Positions 1-11,504 of a stretch of 64,000 bases of DNA are shown one piece after another (positions within the stretch are counted from its first letter, which is position 1; every line of letters starts with the position of its first letter). The DNA is taken from positions 1,060,305 through 1,124,304 of the forward strand of contig NW_020312968.1 of the NCBI RefSeq assembly GCF_003265705.1, read 5' to 3'. The notes beneath the pieces were generated by a model that was given only the letters and a program-made list of their open reading frames with translations, made no database searches and was not told the origin of the DNA. The position numbers and the translations under genes were made by a program. Origin of the DNA: Callorhinus ursinus. Its lineage: Eukaryota > Chordata > Mammalia > Carnivora > Otariidae.

Positions 1-177
1 TAAATAAAAAGCATATGCTTAAAGATATTATCCAGGGATCTTTCATAGAAACATCAACTTTCAGTCAGTCAGAATTTACACCCTGAAGGATGTTATTTGA
101 TCATTTTCTTTCTCTTTTGGGTCACTTAGAGTTCCTATTACTGAATCCTGATAATCCTCCAGCCCGTAATCCTGCAG

Positions 178-543
178 CACGGCAGTTCTCAAAGTGTATT
201 CCAGGGACCACTAGGGGTCCCTGACAACCAGAGATCTGTGAGATCAAAACCATCTTCAGAGTGATACTAGGAACATATTTGCCTTTTCACTCTTATTGTC
301 TCCTGAGTGTCCAGTGGAGTTTTCTAGAGGCTACCTGACATGACGATATTGTCAAGTCATGGTTAATAGAATGTGTATATGCTTGTGTTTAAAATTTTCT
401 GTTTTCATTATTAATTCAGTAAATACCGACAAATACTCAGCAAATACTGATAAATATTTCACATAAAGAAAATCTCGTTGAGCTCTTCAACAATGTTTAA
501 GATTATAAAAAGGCCCTAAGACCAAAAAGTCTGAGAACCACTG
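178..543 (+). mobile_element. hAT-type non-autonomous DNA transposon fossil
   Basis: The ends form an imperfect terminal inverted repeat: a ggcagttctcaaag-type start and a gtctgagaaccactg end. Between them lies typical wording of a Charlie-like element (aggggtccctga, ttgccttttcactctta, cagtggagttttc, aagaccaaaaagtctga). No transposase reading frame remains. The exact family name is uncertain and an 8-bp target duplication is not clear. Confidence 0.7.
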
Positions 544-2397
544 CTCCAGCAATACACTGCCTACAGTGAGTTGTAGTGTGCTGATAAGAACAGCATATGG
601 AATAGAATCAAAATTCTGAAAACTGCATGTGCAACTTTATTGTAGATTTTTAGTTTTGTAGCGCATCCTGAAATATATTTTTATCATACTGGAATAATGT
701 TAGCAGAAGTCTACTTTCCAGAAGGCAATGCTGATGGTGACCCAGGATGTTGTGCTTTGACAGGGGATTACAAACTATCCGATGATTATTGGTTCTAGTA
801 TCTGCCCAGGTATCAAAGTTAAATTGACTTCTCTATATAGGACCTGTCCTTTGTAAAAAATAAGAATGTGTACACATTTTCTTTATTCAGGGTCTTAGAG
901 AATTCAGTAATAGTAGAGAGAAGTTCTTTCTTCTTTTATTATACTAATTCCTGAACTAGTCTCCGAAATACATAATACCTATTTCTTCAGGCAACAGAGA
1001 AAACCTAACAATTCCCAATGTTTTCTTTCATTTAGTCCAAACGTATAACCCCTTTTCAAGGTCACACCCACTTTAACCACCTCCCTCAAATTCTACAATT
1101 ATGCACATTTTCAAGAAAATCATCCTGTCCTGTGTCCTTTTCTTACATGTAGTAATAAGAATGAATATGTGAATAAAGTCTCTTCTAGGATGAACCTTTA
1201 TGCTTCCTAATAATCCAGATTTTAAATTTATAGTTTTTCTTATGTAATTTCTTCTCTCACTAAGGCATACACAAAAAGAAGTGCTAAGAAAAATTTCTAC
1301 TTATTTCTACTTTCTAAAAATACCATGCATACATTCATCTTGGCTAATCTTTCTGTATGTGGTTTCAAACAGATTACTTTATAACATTTTGACTGGAATA
1401 AAAATCCTTCACGAATTTTCACTGATATTAAACTCATATGAGACATAAAATGCTTACAAAGGAGTGTCTGTTTCTTTTCAAAGCAAAGAATTACCAAACT
1501 CAGCCCGCATTAAAAGATGATATGACAGGATTTGACAAAAATAATAAATAATTAGAAACTTAAATGTTGATATCTTCCTGGATTGGGGAAGCCATCAAAA
1601 AACTGTGTATTGATTCTAGCACAAAAGTAAAAAAAAACATTAATTTCCTCCACTACTATCAGTATCATGGAAATATCTAACTTTTGAAGATGCAGCTAGA
1701 TAGGGTAGGGAAAACATTTTTTTTTTTTAATCTGATCACAAAATCACGTTGAGCTAAGTCATCTTGTGGAGTGCAAACCTTCCAGAACTACACCTAATTC
1801 TCAAGCTCATTGCCATGCCATTCTCTTTCACGCACAGCTGCCCTTTCGGGCTCTGCCCAACCCCACAGAGACACCCTGTTGTTTCGCACATTTTCTTGTA
1901 ATTTGAAGAGATAAATGGTGCCACCTGTCTCCTCTTTAACTGAAGGCAAGATGATGATATTCAGCTCTTCAGGAAGCTGGTACACACCTCAGAAAACTTG
2001 CCAGGAGAGATGAGGAGTGATGGGTGTGTGCATTTAATCTGGGAGGAAGTGCCGAGGAAGAAATACCTGAATCAGGTTGCTGCAGGAACGTGCTTTGGGG
2101 CTTTCATAGCCAGATTAGCAAGAATGCTTCTAAGTCATGAGTGAAGCCTATGGAGATGGATGGGAGTTCAATACGCAAATGTGAAAAAAAAAAAACAAAA
2201 ACAAACATCTGGTGTATTTGGGAAATTTTTTGTGTAAATGTCCTGGATTAAGACACTCATTTTCTCAGCTGGACAGATCAATTGGGGAAAGGAGGGGAGA
2301 GGAAGAGTGCTATAATTACAGTAAATCTTTAAAATGTTCTTCTTATGGGAAAATCTATGTTGAAATAAATAAGGATATGTGCAGTTGAATATCAGCA
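544..2397. other. Unclassified non-coding stretch
   Basis: I see no repeat family, exon or RNA gene that I can defend. The stretch is AT-rich, with a T tract near 1717-1728 and an A-rich run near 2184-2200. Short open frames are isolated and look like chance. Confidence 0.5.
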
Positions 2398-2650
2398 GAT
2401 AATAGCTGACACTTCTTGGTTGCTTAATATGTACCAAACACTCTTCTGAAGGGTTAGTGGGAGGTAACTGATTCAAATCTCACAAACACCAATGCCAAGA
2501 ATAACTATCCATTCTCCCCATTTCACAAATGCAATGAAGAAACTGAGGCAGAAAAAGTTTCCAGAGAACACAGATAGCAAGTGGTAGTGCTGGGATTTGA
2601 ACCCAGAAAGTCTTGCTCCAAAGAGCCTACCCTTAGCCACTTCCTACTGT
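2398..2650 (+). mobile_element. MIR SINE (ancient, tRNA-derived)
   Basis: The order of MIR landmarks is kept on the plus strand: aatagctgacacttcttgg near the start, ccccatttcacaaatg and gaaactgaggcag in the core, then gtagtgctgggatttgaacc and a LINE-type tail. Divergence is high, as expected for a mammal-wide MIR. It is nearly full length. Confidence 0.85.
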
Positions 2651-2980
2651 CTCCAGACCAGGTATAACACCAAGATAAAATTTCTTTTACAACTCTCTCG
2701 TGATAATGTTTAATCTCCTATAATTTCATATGTTTGAATGCTCATTACTTTTAAGTCTTTATTGTTTACATTTTCATCATTTTGTCCCCTTCCTTCCTAT
2801 GGGGAACAAATCAAGAGAATAAGCCCTGTAACAAATTCCCCAGAAAACTGAGAGGAATTTGTACATAATTAGAGCTAAGAATCCATTTTTATAGTGATGA
2901 GATCACAGCTTAGCAATCGACACATAAAACAAGGGTTCCACTGTGTCCTCATTCACAAGTGTTTTTAAAATTAACATTTA

Positions 2981-3185
2981 AAAAGTTAAGTTGAGGGCTG
3001 CCTGGGTGGCTCAGTTGGTTAAGTGTCTGCCTTGGGCTCAGGTCATGATCCCAGTGTCCTGGGATGGAGCCCTAGGGAGTCTGTTTCTCCCTCTCCCTCT
3101 GCCTCTCTGCCCATTTATGTGCTCTCTCTCTTTCTCTCTCTCTCAAACAAAATCTTTTTGAAAATTTTTAAAAAAGTAAAGTTGA
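2981..3185 (+). mobile_element. CAN SINE with target-site duplication
   Basis: The tRNA-related head starts at about 2995 (gggctgcctgggtggctcag), is followed by the ggctcaggtcatgatccc core and a CT-rich stretch, and ends in an A-rich tail by 3171. It is flanked by aaaagttaagttga (2981-2994) and aaaagtaaagttga (3172-3185), a 14-bp target duplication with one mismatch. Several substitutions in the body make it older than the copy at 3599. Confidence 0.95.
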
Positions 3186-3583
3186 CTCTTTGTAATTATA
3201 AAAAATAGTGCCTATTTGTTGGAAAACTCAAAAAAATTACTGAAATGGGAGAGAGAGATCATTCATAGAAATCAGCCTCTATACCATTTGTCTGTCTCTA
3301 CAAAGAAATGTCTAAGGATCAAAACTGGTCAAGAGTAGGATGAGGAGTGAGACTGATGTTATTGGAAGCAAAGCGTGAGAAGGCGGGGAGACCACTTAGC
3401 CCATTTCACAGGTTAGGTAGAGTCTGTGAGGGGCTGGTAAACTGGATCTCAGAGTCAGAATGTTGGGGAAGTCTTGCAGTGTTTGCTAATTTCCATGAGG
3501 TAAATACTTCCACCTTGGCTTGATTCCAAGACATTACCATACCACTGAATGTGGAGTTTGGCTAGAGGCACACATCAGCGCTT
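3186..3583. other. Unclassified stretch between two SINEs
   Basis: This is non-repetitive sequence separating two plus-strand SINEs. No family or gene is recognised in it. Confidence 0.45.
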
Positions 3584-3598
3584 GAAAACCAGTACAAG

Positions 3599-3860
3599 GG
3601 GCGCCTGGGTGGCTCAGTCACTTAAGCGTCTGCCTTCGGCTCAGGTCATGATCCCAGAGTCCTGGGATCGAGCCCCACATCGGGCTCCCTGCTCGGTGGG
3701 CGGTCTGCTTCTCCCTCTCCCACTCCTCCTGCTTGTGTTCCCTCTCTCGCTGTGTCTCTCTCTGTCAAATAAATAAATAAAATCTGAAAGAAGGAAGAAA
3801 AAGAAAGAAAGAAAGAAAAAAAGAGAGAGGAAAGGAAGAAGGAAGGGAGAAAGGAAGGAA
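3599..3860 (+). mobile_element. Young CAN SINE with a long purine tail
   Basis: Near-consensus head (ggggcgcctgggtggctcag) with A-box and B-box-like promoter segments (cgagcccc near 3669), a CT-rich stretch and an AAATAAATAAATAAAATC tail. The tail continues into an almost pure A/G tract at about 3784-3860. It is flanked by a perfect 15-bp duplication, gaaaaccagtacaag, at 3584-3598 and 3861-3875. The perfect duplication points to a fairly recent insertion. Pol III transcription is a family property and is not shown here. Confidence 0.97.
3784..3860. repeat. Polypurine (GAAA/GGAA) tail repeat
   Basis: About 77 bases contain only A and G on the plus strand, built from gaaa, aaag and ggaa units. 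It is the expanded 3' tail of the SINE at 3599, because the target duplication lies immediately after it. Such tracts are length-variable. Confidence 0.9.
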
Positions 3861-4044
3861 GAAAACCAGTACAAGCCAGCCCCAGTACCACACTGATAGA
3901 GAGTACTCTAAGATTCTTACTAACTCTACCAATCTAGGATTCCTTTAGCCAAGATGTTAAGGCTCACATCTCTCGGGTGAAATTATTTTCCTTCTCTCCT
4001 TCCCAGAACCACTGTATTTGCCTCCCAGTTGGTTCACCAGAATA

Positions 4045-4150
4045 AACATGATCTGCCTTCTACTTGTCCTTCACAAGGCAGCTAGGGTGATCTTTTAAAG
4101 ACACAATTTGGAACAGGCCATTTTTTTCTGCTTAAACAAATGCAAAGGCT
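4045..4150 (+). mobile_element. L2 LINE fragment, left part
   Basis: Wording such as gctagggtgatcttttaaag and the following ctgcttaaacaaatgcaaagg matches the 3' half of L2 on the plus strand. The element is interrupted at about 4152 by a MaLR-type LTR and resumes at about 4460. Confidence 0.65.
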
Positions 4151-4151
4151 T

Positions 4152-4445
4152 CTGTGGTAGGCTGAATAATGGCCCTCAGTGATTGTCTTTGTCCTAATTA
4201 TCAGACGCTGCAAATGTTGCCTTATATGACGAAAGGACTTTGAAATGTTATTAATTAAGAATTTTGAGATGAGTAGATTATGTTGGATTCTCTAGGAGGA
4301 CCTGATATAATCATAATGGCCCATATAAGAAAGATACAGGAGAGTTCAGGGTCAGAGCAGGTGATATGATGACAGAAGCAGAGCTTGGAAGAATGCACTT
4401 TGAGGATGGAGAAAGGGACACAAGCCAAGGAATACAGGTGGGCCC
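4152..4445 (+). mobile_element. MaLR (MLT1-like) LTR fragment
   Basis: It opens with gtggtaggctgaataatggc and contains aaaggactttgaaatg, attttgagatgagtagatta and a gaatgcactttgaggatgg stretch. This is the LTR wording also seen at 18905 on this strand and at 39160 and 47097 on the other. The 3' third is missing. It sits inside an L2 copy, so it is younger than that L2. Confidence 0.75.
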
Positions 4446-4459
4446 AAACATGCATCTTT

Positions 4460-4662
4460 TTCTTTCTGCCCTGGTCCCACTGTATTTCTTTCAGTCCACT
4501 GTATTTTCCAAGCCTTGGATGTCACAGGGCCTTTTCATATGCTGTTACTTCTGCCTTGAAAGCTCTTTCATTTAACTTTTTTCTAGATAATTCCTAATCT
4601 ATGTCAATTCAAGCATCACTTCCTCAGAAAGACTTTTTCTCAACCAAGTGGATCAGATCTCC

Positions 4663-4715
<53 letters not shown>

Positions 4716-4895
4716 GACAGACACACACATCTCTATACTTCACTATATTTACAGCAATTGAAATTTTACATGTGTTTGTATGATTTTTTTTTAACTGCCT
4801 TCTCCCACAATGGGTAGGGTCCGTGCTAGTTCTTACTTAATTTCATATCCTAGGGGCCTGACATATGAGACACTTAATAAATATGACTGAATATA
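4460..4895 (+). mobile_element. L2 LINE fragment, right part with 3' end
   Basis: It holds the L2 3'-end wording: ggccttttcatatgctgtt, tcaagcatcacttcctcaga, and the terminal gtagggtccgtgctagttct ... cttaataaatatgactgaat. A GATA microsatellite has grown inside it at 4663-4710. Confidence 0.8.
4663..4710. repeat. (GATA)n microsatellite
   Basis: Eleven or so uninterrupted GATA units, then a broken unit (gataatagatgacag). A pure tetranucleotide run of this length is likely to vary between individuals. Confidence 0.97.
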
Positions 4896-5057
4896 CCCAG
4901 TTCATTCTTCTCTAACAATTGTGGTCAACACACTCTCTGTTCTTTTACTGTGCATCCAACCAGTATTTACCAAGAGCCAACTGTACATAAAGTCCTGATC
5001 TCACACGCAATCTTCATGCAGTGTCTTCAACAACAATAACAATAAAGAAATAGTAAT

Positions 5058-5250
5058 AACAGCTAATCTCTACTGAGAATTTACTGAGTGTCAAGGACCA
5101 TAATAAGTGCTTTAAGCATACAAGCTCATCTTACAAGATGAGTATGTTATAATTACCATTTTCAGATCATGAAAAAAAATGGCCTTATGGCATTTATGTA
5201 ACTTTCAGTAGACCTAGGACTACACTGAGTATGTACGTGTGACTCCCTAA
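5058..5250 (+). mobile_element. MIR SINE
   Basis: The wording aacagctaatctctactgag, tttactgagtgtcaaggacc and ataagtgctttaagcataca, followed by taattaccattttcagatc, follows the 5' half and core of MIR on the plus strand. The 3' part is heavily decayed. Confidence 0.8.
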
Positions 5251-5369
5251 ACTTTTATTTCTTAACACAGTATTATTGTTTGTCCTTTCAAGGCCCCATA
5301 ATTGTTTATAAGAATTATTTATATATTTATGCTTATTTATTAAAGTATTCTCTTATAGCCCATTCTCAT

Positions 5370-5505
5370 TCACACTCTCTCTCTTTCTTTTTTCCTCACT
5401 CAGTATTCTGTTTTTAAGAATTATCAATGTTGCTGGACCACATATAGCTCATTGGTTCTAACTACTGCTGCATCTTATTGAACAATATATATTTATTATA
5501 ATCTT
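5370..5505 (-). mobile_element. Old L1 (L1M) 3' region, left part
   Basis: The phrase ttatcaatgttgctggacca, followed by the catatagctcattggttct-like stretch, is the reverse of old L1 3' sequence. The copy is interrupted by the LTR-like element at 5507-5985 and continues at 5986. Confidence 0.55.
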
Positions 5506-5506
5506 A

Positions 5507-5985
5507 CAAAGGCAGAGAGGGCTAATTCTTCTCCAATATTCATTCCTCCTTCCTTTAGTAATAGTGGACAGCTGAGAACCTGGCTGTCCAGCTAGCAACT
5601 ACATTTCTCAGAGTCCCCTGAAGCTAGATGTGGCCATGTGACTTATGTTCTGAATAATGACATGTGAACGTTAGTAATATGTCAGACTTCTAGATTGTGC
5701 TTCTAGAGGTGGTAGACCCTCTACTTTTCCTTTCCCATCTTTCCACTGGCTAGAGCCAGAGCAGTCATTTTAGACCACAGAGCAGAAGTATGTGCTGGGA
5801 TGGCAGAGAATCAAAAGAGAGAAAGAATGTTTGCCAGAGCCACCATGGAATTGCCATATTAGCTCTAGACGAGTGAAATTCAGATTTCTATTACAAAAAG
5901 ATACATACATTCTTATCTTATTTAAGTCACGATTATTTTGGCATTTCTTAGCACAACTGTATTGGTATTCAACCCAACACATGTA
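5507..5985 (+). mobile_element. LTR-like ancient element
   Basis: Consecutive landmarks on the plus strand (ttcttctccaatattcattc, gtggccatgtgacttatgtt, gggatggcagagaatcaaaa, atttaagtcacgattatttt) follow a mammal-wide LTR-like repeat whose exact name I cannot give. The longest frame through it (5792-6001) is not gene-like. Confidence 0.6.
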
Positions 5986-6210
5986 TCCACTTCTCTGGTG
6001 AGAAACACTGAATTTGCTCTAAGTCTCCACCACTAGACTAATAATGCGGTATGCCTCTTCACATGTTCCCCTTACAAATCTATTTGAGACTTTATCTAAG
6101 CCGGGTATCCAAGAGTAGAGTTATGGGTCATGGTTTATAAGAATACTTAATTTGACTAAAAATTGTCAGATTGCTTTGCAGAATGACATTTTGTTCTTAA
6201 TCATTACTCC
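5986..6210 (-). mobile_element. Old L1 (L1M) 3' region, right part
   Basis: The text gggtatccaagagtagagtt, then atgggtcatggtttataaga and attgtcagattgctttgcag, is the reverse of L1M wording and directly continues the piece ending at 5505. Confidence 0.55.
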
Positions 6211-8399
6211 ACGCTTCCTCCCTCTGAAACACTCCCTGAGCTCGACTCTTTTCTTTCAGTGTACAACTTTAGTAAGCCCAACCCCTACTTGGTTTTAATA
6301 TAAGTTATAATGAAAGAATATATAATATGAATATGCAATTTATATATCAGAACACATTCGTTTCATAATCCTTCATAGTTTTATAACTTGTCCTTATACT
6401 CATAAACCAATTATTTCTTTGATTGTCTTGGGTTGTTAGAAACTATGCCCAGTCTCCGCCAAGAAGATTTTAGTATGATGAAGATTTATGGCCTTGGGTC
6501 AGACTGAAGAGCTGCCCCTGCTTTGGCGGCTAAGTGGACAGAGGAACTTTGACAAGTCCCTTCTCATTATCAGCCCTTATTTATCTCCCTTATTCATAAG
6601 AGAGGAAGACCCAAAATATCTCTAAGCACATGAGCATGCATGCTTCACATTACAAAATGAAATGACCTAAGTGTCCACTAAATCCCAAACACTGTGCTAA
6701 GTGTGCTGGCTACACGAAGATGAATGTGACGTAGCCTCTCCCCTAAATGGTCTCATCAGCCAGGGATCGATAGAGTAAAATAAATAGGTGACTTACCACA
6801 GCACTGCGTCAGATGTCTCTTGCCCCCCTTCACATTCCTTTCAGTCTCACCTCTGATTCTAGCCATGGCAGGGCAGATAGTTCTGTGTGGACCTATTGGT
6901 GAGGCCACAGAATCTGTGGCTTATTGTGTTTCTGGGTAGCACTCACCACAAATCATCTACTGCAGAGGAGCCACTAAACAATCAGGTGGACAGGAGTCCA
7001 TCACACACAATACTGCCTTAAAGTAAGGGGCCCATTTTATGGCAAAGAAGGTGAGATATTGGGCATATGATCACAAGAGCCTCTAGTCTTGCTGTATACT
7101 ACATGATCAGAAGGAGCTAACTGATAATACAAGGTAATGAAGATGTCAGCTTGAGGGATATAGTCTGCAGTGTTGGTTCCATTTTCCTGATTCCACACAA
7201 GGCCAATAACCACTATCCAGCACTCTGGCTGCGAAGGCTAGACTACATGAACCCAGGAATCAAGGGGAGGAGTTTGCTTATCTGAACAACTCTTTGACTG
7301 ACCCACTGAGGAATTACCGCTTCCTGTCCCCAAATCTTAAGATCTTCTCAATTAGTCACCATAGTTCCCAGGGAAGGAATGTTTCCATCAGAAAACACCG
7401 TAAAGATTCTACTGAACCTGGTCATATCAAGGAACTCATGTTTGTAAGTCAGCCACCAAAATCAAAATAAGAACAAAAGAAGTTAATATTGACCCAGAAT
7501 GACAGGAGGAGTGAGGGTTGCTGCTATAAAACAGGGGCTGACAGAAGCATGTCTGGTAATCTTCCCTGGGCTGTTTTTGTTTCCATTCCTGGTGGTGGTA
7601 ATGAGCAAATGACTGTAACAAACATATCCAAACAATGGAGAGGCAACTAAAGGCTCAAACCCTTCAGGAATGAACACCTAGCTCGCCTTACCAGGCAAAC
7701 AACTCAGACCAGCTGAAGTGAATCTAAAATGGAGAGCTGAGGAGAGAGAGCGTTGAGTATCACTGACAGCCCTCAGACCACTTACACCTACAAAAACTGG
7801 AACTTCTTCCACCAATCTTTGTGTTAAGTATTTGTAGCGATTGAAGCAGGCTGCCACATTTAAGCCTTGATTTAAGGTAAGCACGTATGGGTATGGGCAG
7901 TATAAATTGGACTGTATCAAACAACCGCTCTATTCTGCCTCCTCACTTTGGCCTCACTTCTGCTTCCAGCCACGGCTCTATTGAACAGTTCCATGTGAAT
8001 CTCAACCCACAACACAATGACAGCATCTTGCTATTACATGGTAAGCAGGCATGCACAGCCTGGAATTTGGCAGAGAGCTACCTCAAATAATGGGGGTATA
8101 TCTCAAAGAATGGGGAGCAGGAACTGATGTATACCTATTTTTCTCTTTCAAAGCTTAAGTGGAAAATTTGAAAGACCTTCTATAACCTCCTCAGAAAACA
8201 TAAGCAAAATTGAGCCCTTGGTGTCCACTGTGGTCGTCAACTTAATTACGTATGCTTATATTGACTTTCCCTCCTCTACTAAACTCTCTCCATCTCCTTA
8301 CTCTAAGTTCCCAGCATCTTCTCCAGCACGCAAGTTGTTGGCTCAGGCCATGCTTTTGGAGAGAACCCACGCTTGGTGATAAAAACGTATATAATGATG
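6211..8399. other. Mostly unclassified stretch
   Basis: A short piece at about 6660-6790 (ccaaacactgtgctaagtgt) resembles an old mammal-wide repeat. The stretch at 6800-7950 has an even base composition and could be decayed retroviral internal sequence, but I cannot match it. Open frames are at most 80 codons and overlap on both strands, so I call no gene. Confidence 0.4.
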
Positions 8400-8570
8400 G
8401 GCCCCAACAGTCCTTATCACTGTCTTGATAATTGTTTATTGCCTATATGCCCCTACTAGAATGGAAATTTCCTGCCTGTATTTAATGACTGTTTTCGTAG
8501 TGCCTAAAAGAGTGTCTGTACATAGAAAAGTGCCTAAAATATACTTGCCGTATGAATTCCCACTGTGGAG
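8400..8570 (+). mobile_element. L2 LINE 3' end
   Basis: Sequence around tagaatggaaatttcctgcc, gtgtctgtacatagaaaagt and a terminal gccgtatgaat follows the final L2 segment (start-of-tail wording, then a 'gtgcct...' segment). It is diverged. Confidence 0.55.
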
Positions 8571-8580
8571 ATAACCCTTC

Positions 8581-8785
8581 AGGATGCCTGGGTGACTCAG
8601 TGGGTTAAGCATTCAACTCTTGATTTCAGCTCAGGTCATGATCTCAGGGTTGTGAGACTGAGCCCTGCACCAGGTTCTGTGCTTGGGGTGGAGCCTGCTT
8701 AAGATTCTCTCTCTTCCCCTCTCCCTCCGTCCTTTCCCTCCCCCCTCTCTAAAATAATGGTAATAATAATAATAATAATAATTGA
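8581..8785 (+). mobile_element. Older CAN SINE with (TAA)n tail
   Basis: Head aggatgcctgggtgactcag, core ttcagctcaggtcatgatct, then gagcctgcttaagattctct and a CT-rich stretch. The tail is a (taa)n run at about 8758-8783. The 'actcttgatttcagctc' form marks an older SINE subgroup. No clear target duplication is seen. Confidence 0.92.
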
Positions 8786-10040
8786 AAGCAAATACCTCAA
8801 TAGTTCACTGAGCAGATGAAGCCTTAGACAGCCTGACATGACAAAAAGTATCACGAGTCTTGATCTTCCTAGTTGTAGTCAAGGAAGTAGCCAGAGCCAG
8901 AGCAAGGGCTAGATGGATAAGGTCAAGGGGTTGCTCAGACATAAACTGTACACAACCACTGAAGATCGGAGTAGCCCTTTAAAAAGCCTCTAGCATATGA
9001 GAAGCGATATATAAGGGTTTGTTAAGTAAAATAAAATATATCTCATACATGTAAACTGTGAACTGATATTTGACCCAATTTTGTGAACAATACAATTATT
9101 TCAAAAAGGCAATCTAAATTTGATTAGGCACTGCAATGAAGGACCATTTTAATTAACTCTTACTTTGCTTCATTCTATTGAGGCAAATAGTTATTACGGT
9201 CTGAAAGTGTGCAAACAGTCAAAAGTGAGCTATTAATCTAATTACTTGATTTTTACAACAGCTCAACCCTACTAACATTTAGGAAACCAAGTGGTATTTC
9301 TGGTAAATTTCTGGTAAATTAACCTCCGCAGGGGATGTTTCCTTCCCTTCAGGGGCTCAGCATCTCCAAGTTATCATCAGAGGTGCTCATGCTGGAGGCC
9401 AGAGAGGAGGATAAACTCCTTGTTAATCTGATCATGAAGCAGGCCTCTGTACCTTGTGCGTGAGTGTTGCACACACAGAACTCCAGCTGCAAATGGGTTC
9501 TGATCACTGGGCAATGGGCTGGCTGCTTCTGACTGAGCCCTGCTGGAAGGAGAAAGTCATGCTGGGAGAGAGTTTTCATGTCATTAGTGGCCTGGGTTAT
9601 GACTCAGACGGAGGTGATCAAATAGATTTTTTTAGACTGTGTAATAGCCTCCAACATCTTGGCCTCATGCCTAAAGACTCTTTTTTATTTTTTTTAAACA
9701 ATAAATAGAATTTAACTCAACCATAAAGCTTCACACCAGTACTTCCCCAAGGCCATTCAGTGGTTATAAAAAGCTTCTGTAGGAAACCTCCACTAATAAA
9801 AGTTGTGGAAAGTTCTGATTTTACAAACGAGAAGAGGCGATCCTTGTCTCTCCCCATCTGGGAGGCTCATCATCTTTGAGCCCCACTTTAAGGCTCTGCC
9901 ATTATGCTCTGTATCGAGACAAATTTCTTCCTCTTTGCTCCAAATCCTTTCATCACTATTGTCTTAGAATGAATGAACATTTTTTTCTCCTTATGACATT
10001 TTTTTATACCCAGCTCCTTTACACCTTTCCAGCCTTGTGT
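8786..10040. other. Unclassified non-coding stretch
   Basis: No repeat family or gene recognised. Short open frames near 9349-9708 overlap on opposite strands and lack any domain I know. The last 100 bases may already be L2. Confidence 0.45.
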
Positions 10041-10290
10041 CTCACCCACCCTGCTTGAAATCATTCTCACCCCACCCCTCCAGCAATTTGAACCTGCTTG
10101 AAGTTTGTCTAATCTTGGGGTGGCACAATCCTTCTCCCTTCTGTGCCTTTGCACATAACACTTCCTCCTCCTGGAATGTTCTTCCTTCTACTACCTCGTC
10201 CCCCCAGCTCATTCCTATTTATCACTTGGACTCAGGAACATGGGTCAGTTAGAAAAAGCTTCCCAACTCCTACCTGAGTTCTGAAAGGTG
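10041..10290 (+). mobile_element. L2 LINE 3' region
   Basis: The phrases ttctgtgcctttgcacataa, cctcctggaatgttcttcct and cagctcattcctatttatca, then aaaagcttcccaactcctac, keep the order of the L2 3' region on the plus strand. Two overlapping short frames here are a by-product. Confidence 0.8.
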
Positions 10291-11504
10291 AGTCTGTGTG
10301 TTCAGGTTTCTGACCTGCCAAAGTATTAACTCACTCTCAGAACAACAGGGTGAATTCTGCTCCAAGCAGAACATGTCCTCTTTTTAACTGTTCAATGACA
10401 AACACAATTGTGCAAATCAAAAAGTTTAGAAACAAATGCGCATTAGCTCTTCCAACACATATTCTAAACACCTTAACAACTATTTTCTTTTCTGTTGGCT
10501 CCTAAACAGACACATCACCAAGGCTGATATTCAGCAGGCATGCACAGATATTGCACTGCTCCATACTGGTTGGTAAAAGCAGCTAACCTCACCCTGACTG
10601 TCATCCACCACTCATGCCTTTGGCTGCCTTGGCATCTCACCTTGGATACTCACAAGAACTCTCTTGCAGCTAAAGGGGTAAAGCCTGGCCCAGCAGGGGG
10701 CCTCCAGAACCCAACCTGCTCCTGCAGGGGTCCATTCTAATTGGTTGGTGCCATACTCCCTGTTGATATATTTCAAGTATCACTGCTGCAGATCACCAAA
10801 CTTGCCCAAGTTCAAAAGGGGCAACTGCAGGTATACTCTGTTGACAGGTATAGTAACAATGCACAATGAGATAAGCCTGAACGTGAATGAAAATCAAGCT
10901 TGCAATTAGGAAAATATTCAATATGGCATTCTGTCATGAATCCGAGGGATCCAAGAGTCATGTTCCTGCTACCAAGGAAAGGCAGCTAGGATCGGAAAAA
11001 TGAGTATTTCAGATTCTACATCTAAAATAATTTAATTGAAATTATCAAATAGGATAAGTAACTTTCCTCATCAGGAACATATTTACTGCAGCAGTTCATG
11101 TGTGTAGGTGTTAAAGTACGTTTTGATTTGGTATTTAACAACTTGTCAAATGTATATTGAGTTTTTGCGTATTTAGATGCATCTGGCATATTTAGAAACA
11201 AATAATTACTGAGAATTTACGATTGGGGCAGTCCATCAGGGATCTTATTGGCATAATTAAGGATAGTGATGAAAAACAGAAGAGATGGAGATAAGATGAG
11301 ATACACAAAGATTGTAAAGACAATGTCAAACCATACAATAATGCTTCCAACTGTTGGAGATGTTTAATAGATGAAGTTGCTTCCATTGTTGTATTTGTGA
11401 GAAATAAAAAGAAATAAGTAACAAAAATACCAGAAATGAACAAAATTCAACCATAACACATACAGAGAGAGAAATAAGTCAATAAACAAATGTTCTAGGG
11501 CCCA
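10291..11504. other. Unclassified non-coding stretch
   Basis: I recognise no repeat or gene. The open frames are below 85 codons and show no known motif. Confidence 0.45.

Noticed and set aside
3641..3891. Minus-strand frames rich in Phe, Leu and Ser
   Set aside because: Antisense reading of a SINE and its purine tail.
4663..4710. Regular short repeats suggesting a CRISPR array
   Set aside because: Pure GATA microsatellite without spacers, in a mammalian genome.
7436..8090. Cluster of 60-80 codon frames on both strands
   Set aside because: Mutually overlapping, no domain and no codon pattern that I can defend.
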